DNA of 32,996 bases from Colwellia sp. 39_35_sub15_T18 (GTDB taxonomy: Bacteria > Pseudomonadota > Gammaproteobacteria > Enterobacterales > Alteromonadaceae): contig MAAE01000058.1 of NCBI GenBank assembly GCA_002162675.1, positions 1 through 32,996 on the forward strand. The letters run 5' to 3'. This document shows positions 17,667-25,467 of this stretch, piece by piece. Below the pieces are notes generated by a model. It ran no database searches. It was given only the letters and a program-made list of their open reading frames with translations, and was not told the origin of the DNA. Position 1 is the stretch's first letter. Every line of letters starts with the position of its first letter. The translations under genes were made by a program, and so were the position numbers.

Positions 17667-18485
17667 ATGACGATAACTTTAGCAGCTAATTATCTCTGCC
17701 CACTTTGCCAGCAAGCTCTCTTGCTTACTGGCCAAAGCTACTGTTGTGCAAACAAGCATAGTTTTGATCGAGCGAAACAAGGCTATGTAAATTTATTACC
17801 GGTGCAATTTAAGCACTCAAAAGCGCCCGGTGATAATAAAAGCATGGTACTTGCTCGCCGCGCTTTTCTTGATAAGGGTTTTTATCAACCACTGGTTGAT
17901 AAAATGCTCGCCCTTTATCAACAATACGGCCAGTTAGATGCCCCCTTACTTGATGCTGGCTGTGGCGAAGGTTTTTATAGCCACCAGCATAAAACATCAA
18001 TCAACCAAGTGTACGGTGTTGATATTGCCAAAGAAACGATAAAAATAGCCGCTAAGCGTTATCAAAACTGCCACTTTAGTGTTGGCACCTTATCTAAATT
18101 AAGTTTCGCTGATAATTACTTTGCTTGGCTAACCTCGGTCTATGCGCCTATTTTAGAAGACGAATTTACTCGTGTATTAAAGCAAGGCGGCTATTTACTT
18201 ACCGTTACGCCCGCACAGCAGCATTTATATGAATTAAAACAGTTAATTTACCGTAATGCTAACGAGCATGACATAAGCAAAGCTCCTATCAAGGCGTTAA
18301 AATTAGTTGCCGAAGAAAAGCTGACTTACCCGATGATTTTTGATAACAGTGACGATGTGCTTAACTTATTAGCCATGACACCCTTTGCTTTTAAAGCGTC
18401 AACGGCCCTTATTGAGCAACTGAAAAATACTGAGCAGTTTAGCTGTCAGGCAGATTTTATTTTGCGTTTATATCAAAAAGAATAG
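17667..18485 (+). CDS. rlmA: 23S rRNA (guanine-745-N1)-methyltransferase
   Basis: 272 residues, close to E. coli RlmA (269). It methylates N1 of G745 in helix 35 of 23S rRNA. The N-terminal zinc-binding region has CPLC...CCANKHSFD (Cys and His ligands, about residues 11-35), followed by QGYVNLLPVQ, KAPGDNKSM and ARRAFLDKGFY. The SAM-binding motif is LLDAGCGEGFY, followed by VYGVDIAK. TPFAFKAS near the end is also shared. I choose ATG 17667 because it gives the family length; the upstream TTG 17643 overlaps xthA. The ribosome site is weak, so coupling with xthA translation is possible. Confidence 0.95.
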   Translation: MTITLAANYLCPLCQQALLLTGQSYCCANKHSFDRAKQGYVNLLPVQFKHSKAPGDNKSMVLARRAFLDKGFYQPLVDKMLALYQQYGQLDAPLLDAGCGEGFYSHQHKTSINQVYGVDIAKETIKIAAKRYQNCHFSVGTLSKLSFADNYFAWLTSVYAPILEDEFTRVLKQGGYLLTVTPAQQHLYELKQLIYRNANEHDISKAPIKALKLVAEEKLTYPMIFDNSDDVLNLLAMTPFAFKASTALIEQLKNTEQFSCQADFILRLYQKE

Positions 18486-18539
18486 CGTGAATAAATTCTC
18501 GCCTACCTTGAATTTATCTTATCTGAATGTATCAATTGA

Positions 18540-19007
18540 CTAGCTACGTGTTGCAAAGGTTAACTGCAAAAGCTGCGCTAAGTCGATATATCGGGGTTTT
18601 GAAACGGTTAGATGGGTAAGTTTATTTAGGTTATCTTGCTCTTTGGCTTTTTCTAAGCCACTTCGATACCAAGAGGCTAATGACGGCGGTAAAAATTTAT
18701 CGGCTTTTACACCTAACACCACTAATGCTTGTACAGGAATAGATAAAATAAATAAACCATACACCAATGCCACGCTTAAAGTATTAATAGCATTATCAAT
18801 ACTTCCCTGCCCCATCGGATAACCAGAGCCAAAATACAGCTGCATAACAACAGTAAATAATGCCAGTGCAGGAAAATAACGACAAACAAATCGAGCACTT
18901 TGAATCGCGGTATAATCGGCGAAATAGCGCGCTAATTCTGGCTTTTCGGGCCAAAGATTAAGGTACTGCTGACCTAATTTTATGATTTGTACTACAGATA
19001 AGTTCAT
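18540..19007 (-). CDS. yfbV: YfbV/UPF0208 family membrane protein
   Basis: 155 residues. The start has GQQYLNLWPEKPELA, as in YfbV. Two hydrophobic segments follow (about 44-62 and 78-103), then KFLPPSLASWY and a soluble C-terminus with KPRYIDLAQLL. In E. coli YfbV insulates the Ter macrodomain of the chromosome from its neighbours; whether that role holds here is inference. Odd: an insertion of about 15 residues (SGYPMGQGSIDNAIN) between the two helices. It is convergent with rlmA and followed upstream by a long gene-free stretch. Confidence 0.88.
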   Translation of the reverse strand: MNLSVVQIIKLGQQYLNLWPEKPELARYFADYTAIQSARFVCRYFPALALFTVVMQLYFGSGYPMGQGSIDNAINTLSVALVYGLFILSIPVQALVVLGVKADKFLPPSLASWYRSGLEKAKEQDNLNKLTHLTVSKPRYIDLAQLLQLTFATRS

Positions 19008-19654
19008 AAGCTAACTATAGCAGCAAAGAGAGACTTGGAAAAGTTACAACAATTAATACCCTCGCATTAGCTTGTAAAAAATTGTTACTCAGACTACTTT
19101 ATTGCCTTGCATCAATCTTTGCCCGCGAGTAACCGCTATAATAACAAACAAACCTATCCTAGTGATTAACTATGGTAGTTCATCGATAGAGTTTTATTTA
19201 ATTGCTCCTCACTCTGCTCAGAGCCAGTTATCAGGCTTATCAATAAAGGTTAACAAAGGCCAATAAAATTAATATTTTTCGTGATATAAACCACTAAAAT
19301 ATCAAGCTTAATGGTCAAAGTTAAATTAACCGCTAATTTTCATTCTATTTTAGTCCCCTTGTTAATAATTATTTAGGGTGTGTTTTTTATACCGACAGAT
19401 TTACTCATTTAAATCAATGAATTAACGATTAACCCAAAGATTACCCACAATGATATCCACAGCTTTTGTGGATATCATTTTTACCATACTACCCGTCATA
19501 TTCGCTAATTCGTAAGTTAAATCATTGTAAAACGCTATTTCCATCATCAAATCTTTCAAAAACATAGATAAACACCTTTTTACATCGGCTAGAGTTCACC
19601 TTTAAAAGTTGTTATGCTAGCAAACCAAGCAACTTTGCCAATACTGAGGGCGTG
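19008..19654. other. Gene-free stretch between yfbV and the ACT gene
   Basis: About 647 bases with no supported gene. It should contain the yfbV promoter at its left end and that of the ACT gene at its right end. TATAAT at 19137-19142 is a possible + strand -10 box without a good -35. The clearest element is the strong hairpin with T-run at 19449-19482. Confidence 0.6.
19449..19482 (+). terminator. Orphan intrinsic terminator on the + strand
   Basis: A perfect 13-bp stem (AATGATATCCACA with TGTGGATATCATT, 5-base loop GCTTT) is followed at once by TTTTT. On the other strand it is not followed by a T-run. The nearest + strand gene upstream ends almost 1 kb away behind the opposite-strand yfbV, so the transcript it ends is unknown. 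Confidence 0.7.
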
Positions 19655-20038
19655 ATGCAATTAACGTTAAAACAGTTAGATGAAAGCTTTGCCATTCATA
19701 GTTTATCTCAAAATAGCCAAATTCCTGCCCAGGTGTTTTCCGCACCTATTTATTTTATTGCTAAAACCTTTGATGAAATTTCTATAGTACTGCCGCAATG
19801 TATTGATATAGAAAGTGATGAAGTTGAAGGAGACTGGCGGGCGCTAGAAGTTGTAGGGCCATTAGACTTTTCGTTAACGGGTATTTTATCAAACATAGCC
19901 ACAGTGTTAGCGAATGAAAAAATAAGTATTTTTGCTATTTCTACTTTCGATACTGACTACGTATTAGTGAAAAATAACACCTTAAACGCTGCCATTGAAG
20001 CATTGCGAGCAAATCACTATCAAGTCATCCAACCTTAA
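19655..20038 (+). CDS. ACT-domain protein
   Basis: 127 residues from ATG 19655, with GAGGG just before it (spacing short, about four bases); GTG 19652 is an alternative. The C-terminal half (about 62-125) fits an ACT domain of the CASTOR/ACT_7 type: WRALEVVGPLDFSLTGILSNIATVLANE, then ISIFAISTFDTDYVLVK. ACT domains bind small ligands, usually amino acids. No enzyme domain is attached, so it is probably a small ligand-binding protein of unknown role. It appears monocistronic. Confidence 0.8.
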   Translation: MQLTLKQLDESFAIHSLSQNSQIPAQVFSAPIYFIAKTFDEISIVLPQCIDIESDEVEGDWRALEVVGPLDFSLTGILSNIATVLANEKISIFAISTFDTDYVLVKNNTLNAAIEALRANHYQVIQP

Positions 20039-20126
20039 GCTCATCCCCTTTTCTAATAGTTTTTCGAGAAACTAAAATTTACTGTCTACCTGCCACTTTA
20101 ACTAATCATCAGCCTTTACTCCTACC

Positions 20127-20156
20127 TTGACAAAATATAAGGCTGTAGCCCATAAA
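20127..20156 (+). promoter_or_regulatory. Possible sigma-70 promoter for the acyl-CoA ligase
   Basis: TTGACA (20127-20132), an 18-base spacer, then CATAAA (20151-20156). It would give a leader of about 280 bases. The rest of the 406-base gap 20039-20444 shows only a weak AGCCC/GGGCT hairpin and no gene. Confidence 0.35.
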
Positions 20157-20444
20157 TAAAGGGCTTAATGCTTTATCAAGACAGTTCATTGCGCATAACG
20201 TTATCTTTAAACGCCAATTAATCTCAATTTTGACCTCTAATGTCATACTTTCACCGCGAACAAGTCGATACTTTTAATAATAAGAATCATGTCATTACAT
20301 CAACATCTATTATGAAGGCATTGCCAGCATTAAAGCGCTACGCTCAGCCGATTAAATAATAGTTAGCATGATGAAAAATGAGCGTATTGAATTAACAGCC
20401 AGATAAATTAATTCACTTTCAATAAAAAAAATAATGAGGATTTT

Positions 20445-22007
20445 ATGTATTATTATCAAGCGTTACAACGCAATGCAACTAGACTAGGCAATACCATTGG
20501 CACCTCTTTTGGTGACCAAGAGCATACGTGGAAAGAAGTAGAGAATCGGGTTGCTAGACTTGCCAGTGCATTAGTTAAACTTGGCATTAATAAGCAAGCT
20601 CATGTGGCTATATTAGCGATGAATTCAGATAAGTATTTCGAATACTACAATGCTATTCCATGGGCAGGGAGCGTGGTTGTGCCATTAAACATAAGATGGT
20701 CGCTACAAGAAAATATATATTCCCTCAAAGACTCTCAAAGTAGTGTTCTTTTTGTTGACGACACTTTTTTACCTATGGCTAAGGCGCTTATTGCCAGCTG
20801 CGATAAAATTAAATTCGTGATTTATATGGGTGATAAAGAAACCCCTGAAGGAATGTTTAACTACGAACAATTGCTCAAAGATTCAACCCCAATGACGCCT
20901 AGCAAAGGCAGTTATGATGATCTTGCTGGTATTTTTTATACCGGTGGCACAACAGGCTTTCCTAAAGGGGTTATGCTCTCGCATGCTAACTTGTGGACTA
21001 GTGCTATATCCGTTGTCGCAGAAATGGGCTTAAATAAACCAGATGATCGTTATCTTCATGCTGCGCCAATGTTTCATTTAGCCGATGTTGGCGTCAGTTA
21101 TGCCATGGTAATGGGCGGCATGACGCAAGTATTTATTCCCTTTTTCGAACCAACTAGCGTTATTGCCATTATCGAGAAAAAGAAAATTAATCACACATTA
21201 CTAGTGCCCACAATGATCACCATGATGTTGGCAACGCCAGCAATCAATGAAGCAAATTTTAGCAGCCTGAAATCATTGGTATATGGCGCTTCACCCATGC
21301 CGCATGGCACCTTAATAGCAGCGATGGAAAAAATGCCCACGGTTGGATTTATGCAAGCCTATGGACAATCAGAGATGTCACCGCTAATTTCTATTTTAAC
21401 GGCGGATTATCATGTATTAGAAGGACCTAAAGCAGGTAAGCTTCGTTCGGCCGGTCGTCCGGGTTATTGCGTTAATGTTGAAATACGAGATGCTGTTGGC
21501 AACACTTTACCTACTGGCGAAGTGGGCGAAATCGCTGTATTGGGTCCAAACAGCATGATGGGCTATTGGAACGACCATGAGCAAACAGCTAAAACGGTTA
21601 TTGATGGCTGGATCATGACAGGTGATGCTGGCTACGTGGATGAAGATGGTTTTATTTTCTTAGTTGACCGAGTGAAAGACATGATAGTTACTGGTGGAGA
21701 AAATGTTTTCTCGGCTGAAGTCGAAAATGCACTGTCTCATCACGCGGCCATTCAGGAATCTGTAGTTATCGCTATTCCAAGTGAGCAATGGGGCGAAGCG
21801 GTACATGCCATTATTCGCGTTAATGAAAATCAAACAACAACAAAAGAAAGTGTGATAGACCACTGCCGTGAGCACATAGCTGGCTATAAAATTCCCCACA
21901 GTATTGAGTTTCGTACCGAGCCTTTTCCAATGACTGGCGCAGGCAAGATACGAAAAGTAGAGCTAAGAGCTCCTTATTGGGAAAACCAGCAGCGCGCCAT
22001 TAGCTAG
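20445..22007 (+). CDS. Fatty acyl-CoA ligase (AMP-forming)
   Basis: 520 residues of the ANL (adenylate-forming) family. It activates a carboxylic acid with ATP to the acyl-AMP and then the CoA thioester. Motifs in order: phosphate-binding YTGGTTGFPKGVMLSH (165-180), YGQSEMSP (about 311-318), GWIMTGDAGYVDEDGF (the ribose-binding Asp), DRVKDMIVTGGENV (hinge), and the catalytic Lys501 in GAGKIRK. A ribosome site TGAGGA lies before the ATG. The substrate cannot be read from sequence; the medium/long-chain type fits the length and the facing beta-oxidation operon at 23002-28858. Aromatic or terpenoid acids are possible alternatives. Confidence 0.9.
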   Translation: MYYYQALQRNATRLGNTIGTSFGDQEHTWKEVENRVARLASALVKLGINKQAHVAILAMNSDKYFEYYNAIPWAGSVVVPLNIRWSLQENIYSLKDSQSSVLFVDDTFLPMAKALIASCDKIKFVIYMGDKETPEGMFNYEQLLKDSTPMTPSKGSYDDLAGIFYTGGTTGFPKGVMLSHANLWTSAISVVAEMGLNKPDDRYLHAAPMFHLADVGVSYAMVMGGMTQVFIPFFEPTSVIAIIEKKKINHTLLVPTMITMMLATPAINEANFSSLKSLVYGASPMPHGTLIAAMEKMPTVGFMQAYGQSEMSPLISILTADYHVLEGPKAGKLRSAGRPGYCVNVEIRDAVGNTLPTGEVGEIAVLGPNSMMGYWNDHEQTAKTVIDGWIMTGDAGYVDEDGFIFLVDRVKDMIVTGGENVFSAEVENALSHHAAIQESVVIAIPSEQWGEAVHAIIRVNENQTTTKESVIDHCREHIAGYKIPHSIEFRTEPFPMTGAGKIRKVELRAPYWENQQRAIS

Positions 22008-22020
22008 ACGTGTATCATTT

Positions 22021-22051
22021 CACCTCAAGATACAGCTTTCATCTTGAGGTG
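22021..22051 (+). terminator. Hairpin after the acyl-CoA ligase gene
   Basis: CACCTCAAGAT (22021-22031) pairs perfectly with ATCTTGAGGTG (22041-22051). It lies 14 bases after the stop codon. No T-run follows, so it may be a transcript-end stabiliser rather than a full intrinsic terminator. Confidence 0.55.
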
Positions 22052-22258
22052 GAACGGATATATCACCAAGAAAAAGAGCTAAACATGTTGAAAACCTATG
22101 GCTCCTTGTGCCCATTTTCGAGGGAGTAGCAAGTAAAAATCCATACAGGCACTGTAAAATAGGTCGATAATATCGGTCGATTTATGATTATTTTGTGCGC
22201 TAAAAACAAACTAGAAACGACAATAGCCCAACCTACTCTCCTCGCTAACTAACTAACA

Positions 22259-22275
22259 TTAAGTTACGTGCCTAT
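22259..22275 (+). repeat. 17-base direct repeat, left copy
   Basis: TTAAGTTACGTGCCTAT recurs at 22428-22444 as TTAAGTTAAGTGCCTAT, with one mismatch. The two copies flank the REP-like palindrome at 22318-22376. The surrounding stretch 22008-23001 holds no gene I can support. Confidence 0.6.
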
Positions 22276-22317
22276 GCACTTTGATCAGGAAATCAGTAAG
22301 TGGGTTTAGCTTTCACC

Positions 22318-22376
22318 TGTAGGAGATGATTTATCCTCGATTTCTTTTAAAAATCGCGGTTGAAAGCGCTCCTACA
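22318..22376. repeat. REP-like palindromic element
   Basis: The ends TGTAGGAG and CTCCTACA pair, and inside CGATTT pairs with AAATCG; TTTCA before the left arm also pairs with TGAAA before the right. The TGTAGGAGC ends resemble REP-type repeats common in marine gammaproteobacteria and Pseudomonas. Confidence 0.65.
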
Positions 22377-22427
22377 AACAATAACACCACATTAAATAAT
22401 GGTTCCTGAGTTATCTACATAGCCATG

Positions 22428-22444
22428 TTAAGTTAAGTGCCTAT
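22428..22444 (+). repeat. 17-base direct repeat, right copy
   Basis: TTAAGTTAAGTGCCTAT, the partner of the copy at 22259-22275 (16 of 17 bases equal). Confidence 0.6.
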
Positions 22445-22840
22445 AACGGCAATTTTGAGCCTAAAGCGGACAGTAAATTTTATCGTTACCACATATTCGG
22501 TAAACAAGTGTATTAATAAAAATAATCAACATAATATGTCCAAATAATCGGGCGACATCCAGTATTACAAGTTTATTCCAATCACTGGTACTTAATAAAT
22601 ATCTAAAAAAACAGGAATATTTAAAGCTATTTAGTTTTACTGTCTCGCCATTTTTAATGATTGCTTTGGTGACGTTGCTACTAGTCTGGGATGAATTATT
22701 GTCTAGGTGAAATTGATATCTTCTTACAATACTCAAAGTGATCATTAAAGAAGATGATTATGGTTCAGTAAAAGCGATCGCTTGGATAAGAATTAAAACC
22801 GTTAATGAATTTAGCCCTTTCTAAGGCCATTTTTTTAATT

Positions 22841-22869
22841 TGGTTTTGTTTGGTTTGGTTTGGTTTTTA
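22841..22869 (+). repeat. Simple TGGTT-type tandem repeat
   Basis: A T/G-only run made of TGGTTT-like units, including three clean TTTGG steps. It is low-complexity DNA six bases before the long hairpin at 22875. Confidence 0.7.
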
Positions 22870-22874
22870 AGAGG

Positions 22875-22923
22875 AACAGCCTATCATTATTATCTTTTTC
22901 AAGCGCAATAATGATAGGCTGTT
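22875..22923 (-). terminator. Long perfect hairpin at the end of the beta-oxidation operon
   Basis: Seventeen bases (22875-22891, starting AACAGCCTATC) pair perfectly with 22907-22923 around a 15-base loop. It lies about 80 bases after the acyl-CoA dehydrogenase stop. Read on the - strand it is followed by TTCCTCTTAAAAACC, with no proper T-run, so it may mainly protect the 3' end or stop both converging transcripts. Confidence 0.55.
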
Positions 22924-22950
22924 ACATAAGTTTGTTACCGTCTATCGTTA

Positions 22951-23005
22951 AATAAACATTAAGTAAACGCCAAGTAAACGTTAACTAAACATCAAATAAA
23001 ATTAA
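22951..23005. repeat. Phased 11-base repeat at the end of the acyl-CoA dehydrogenase gene
   Basis: Five consecutive 11-base units: AATAAACATTA, AGTAAACGCCA, AGTAAACGTTA, ACTAAACATCA and AATAAAATTAA. The first four share TAAAC at the same position in each unit. The last unit overlaps the stop codon of the acyl-CoA dehydrogenase (- strand). Confidence 0.65.
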
Positions 23006-24150
23006 TCGGCTTCTAGTAACGCACGCGCGATAATCAGTTTCATGATTTCGCTAGTACCGCCATAAATACATTGCACGCGAGAGTCAGCAAAAGCTCTGGC
23101 TACTGGGTATTCCCACATATAACCATAACCACCGTGAAGTTGCAGACAACGATTGATTGTTTTGAACTGTAGTTCGGTAGCTAAGAGTTTAGCTTTAGAG
23201 GCTGTCACTGCATCAAGTTTACCTTCAATATGAAGTTCTAAGCAGCGGTCAACAAAAACACGCATACAGGTCATTTCAGCATCCATTTCGGCCAACTCAA
23301 ATTGAGAATTTTGAAATAAAGCGATGGGTTTGCCAAAGGCCTTGCGTTCTTTAACGTAGTCAACCGTTTGCTCTAAAATTGATTGCGCTTGCGCAACCGC
23401 AACAATCGCTATGCTCAAGCGCTCTTGAGGTAGCTCCATCATCAAGTACTTAAAACCCATGCCTTCAGCGCCTAACATGCTTTCTTTAGGTACGCGTACT
23501 TCTTGAAAAAACAGCTCTGAAGTATCTTGTGCTTTTAACCCAACCTTTTCTAGGTTACTGCCTTTTTCAAAGCCCAAAGTATTTGCTTCAACAAGAAATA
23601 AGCTTAATCCTTTTGCGCCAGCCGTAGGGTCCGTTTTACAAACAACAATAACAAGATCAGCATGTTGACCATTAGTAATAAAGGTCTTAGAGCCATTAAT
23701 GACGTATTCATCGCCATCGCGTATCGCGGTTGTTTGAATGCCTTGTAAATCAGAGCCCGTTCCCGGTTCAGTCATGGCAATAGCCGTGACAATATCACCC
23801 GAAAGACAACCAGGCAGGTATTTATGCTTTTGTTCTTCGGTGCCAAGATTCACAATATAAGGCACTGAAATATCTGAATGAAGACTAAAACCAATACCGG
23901 TTAATCCGAGTTTAGAGACCTCTTCAACAACAATGGCATTATAACGAAAATCTACCTCTACGCCGCCATAAGCTTCAGGAACGGTAGGACATAAAAACCC
24001 TAGCTCACCGGCTTTTCGCCAAAGTTCACGATCAATTTGACCGTCTTTTTCCCATTGAGCATGAAAAGGAACGGCTTCTGTCTCTAAAAACTTTCGCACA
24101 CTATCACGAAACTGTTCATGGTCATTGTTGAAAACATTTCTTGAAATCAT
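23002..24150 (-). CDS. Acyl-CoA dehydrogenase
   Basis: 382 residues from ATG 24150, which has AAGGTG six bases before it; a GTG nine bases upstream overlaps that ribosome site. It is an FAD enzyme that makes the 2,3-double bond of acyl-CoA, the first step of beta-oxidation. FAD and substrate motifs: AMTEPGTGSDLQGI, then FITNGQHADLVIVVCKT, then ERKAFGKPIALFQNSQF, and QLHGGYGYMWEYPVARAFAD. The catalytic base is Glu368 in YGGTSEIMK, in the position of short- and branched-chain dehydrogenases. Last gene of the operon, 129 bases after the racemase. Confidence 0.94.
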   Translation of the reverse strand: MISRNVFNNDHEQFRDSVRKFLETEAVPFHAQWEKDGQIDRELWRKAGELGFLCPTVPEAYGGVEVDFRYNAIVVEEVSKLGLTGIGFSLHSDISVPYIVNLGTEEQKHKYLPGCLSGDIVTAIAMTEPGTGSDLQGIQTTAIRDGDEYVINGSKTFITNGQHADLVIVVCKTDPTAGAKGLSLFLVEANTLGFEKGSNLEKVGLKAQDTSELFFQEVRVPKESMLGAEGMGFKYLMMELPQERLSIAIVAVAQAQSILEQTVDYVKERKAFGKPIALFQNSQFELAEMDAEMTCMRVFVDRCLELHIEGKLDAVTASKAKLLATELQFKTINRCLQLHGGYGYMWEYPVARAFADSRVQCIYGGTSEIMKLIIARALLEAD

Positions 24151-24228
24151 TTTTATCACCTTTTTTATGCCAAGTTATTAGCACTTATTTTAAATGTTAC
24201 TTTTTAGATATTACTTTTTTAAAACGTT

Positions 24229-24254
24229 ATCCCCGATTAATACACCACGGGGAT
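24229..24254 (-). terminator. Short hairpin between racemase and dehydrogenase genes
   Basis: ATCCCCG and CGGGGAT form a 7-bp stem around 12 bases. On the - strand it is followed by AACGTTTTAAAAAAG. It may lower read-through from the racemase gene into the dehydrogenase gene. Confidence 0.4.
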
Positions 24255-24279
24255 GACGTTCCTGATCTATATGCAATAA

Positions 24280-25464
24280 CTACTTAACTACGTTATTCTT
24301 TAATAGCTGTTCAACATCGGTTGCTTGATAATGAAAACCCTGCAATAACTTTTTAATATAAACTCCATCAGGCTCAGTTACGCACATAGGAAGTTCGCTA
24401 TTTGTGTTTGAAAACTTAATGGCTGGCGCAATTTGTTTAACAATATCTCCTGCTAATGATTTGACATCAACCAGCATATTTCTCTCTTGCATTAATTGTG
24501 ATTTAGCCGCTTCCGACACTGTCAACACAGGCTCAACACAAGCGTCAAGTGGCTCAAACAAGGTTTGCCAATAACTTAATGACTGCTCGGCAATCACGTT
24601 AGCTATATCTTGTTTAAGTGCCTGTTGCTCGTTAACATCTGTTGATGCAACCCGAGCTAACCATTCGCTGTGACCAATATGGGTAAAAAATGATACGGCG
24701 AACTTCGGCTCTAAACTACCCACCGAAATATAACGGTTATCTGAGGTTTGATAGTAGTCATAAAAGCAACCACCATTAAGTGCGGTTTCACCTAATTGTG
24801 GGTCGATATCGGCGCCAACAGCACCGGCACCAAACATACCATTGAGAGCAAAAGCCGCATCGGCCATACTGACGTCTAGATGTTGACCTTTACCTGACAC
24901 ACCGCGTTCAATCACAGCGGCAAGAATGCCCATCACCGCATGATGAGAGCCACCGGCAATATCGGCAATTTGTGTGCCGCTTAACACAGGACCTGTTTGC
25001 TGCGTACCACTAAAACTGGCTAAACCGCTTAAGGCCAAATAGTTAATATCATGCCCTGCTCTATTTTTATAACAGCTATTTTGACCATATCCCGTAATGG
25101 AACAATAGATAAGTTTAGGGTTTATCTTCTTTAATGTCGGATAATCTAAACCTAACTTAGTCATAACACCGGGGCGAAATTGCTCGATAACCACGTCATA
25201 TTCAGCGATTAATTCTTTAACAATATTAACCGCCTCAACTTGCTTTAAATCTAACGCTATCGCTTGTTTGTTGCGATTTAAGGTCAAATAAGCATAAGAA
25301 ACACCTTTATGTTGAGGCTGAAACGCTTTCAGTAAATCATCCCTACCTATTGCCTCTACACGCAATACTTGCGCCCCCATATCTGCCATCATCATGGTAG
25401 CGTATGGGCCCGGCAGTAAAGTCGAAAAATCTAATACTTTTAACTGACTAAGGGGCATACTCAT
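24280..25464 (-). CDS. CaiB/BaiF CoA-transferase family, alpha-methylacyl-CoA racemase type
   Basis: 394 residues. Class III CoA-transferases and racemases share the start LKVLDFSTLLPGPYATMMMADMGA. The racemases (AMACR, Mycobacterium MCR) use His, Asp and Glu, and all three are present: His138 in AGHDINYLALSG, Asp168 in ADIAGG and Glu252 in GSLEPKF. That favours racemisation of 2-methylacyl-CoA, which turns the R form into the S form that beta-oxidation accepts, over CoA transfer. The gene starts four bases after the stop of the hydratase/dehydrogenase gene, whose last codons supply its ribosome site (GGAGAG), so they are tightly coupled. The racemase assignment is good but unproved; a true CoA-transferase remains possible. 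Confidence 0.85.
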   Translation of the reverse strand: MSMPLSQLKVLDFSTLLPGPYATMMMADMGAQVLRVEAIGRDDLLKAFQPQHKGVSYAYLTLNRNKQAIALDLKQVEAVNIVKELIAEYDVVIEQFRPGVMTKLGLDYPTLKKINPKLIYCSITGYGQNSCYKNRAGHDINYLALSGLASFSGTQQTGPVLSGTQIADIAGGSHHAVMGILAAVIERGVSGKGQHLDVSMADAAFALNGMFGAGAVGADIDPQLGETALNGGCFYDYYQTSDNRYISVGSLEPKFAVSFFTHIGHSEWLARVASTDVNEQQALKQDIANVIAEQSLSYWQTLFEPLDACVEPVLTVSEAAKSQLMQERNMLVDVKSLAGDIVKQIAPAIKFSNTNSELPMCVTEPDGVYIKKLLQGFHYQATDVEQLLKNNVVK

Positions 25465-25467
25465 CGT

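Noticed and set aside
19441..19479. DnaA-box-like sequences (TTACCCACA, TATCCACAG, TTGTGGATA)
   Set aside because: None is a perfect TTATCCACA, two of them are simply the arms of the terminator stem, and no origin-type AT-rich repeats or dnaA/dnaN genes are near.
22461..22745. 94-codon - strand open frame in the gap between the ligase and the dehydrogenase
   Set aside because: No ribosome site, no recognisable domain, and the composition is that of AT-rich non-coding DNA between repeats. I do not support it as a gene.
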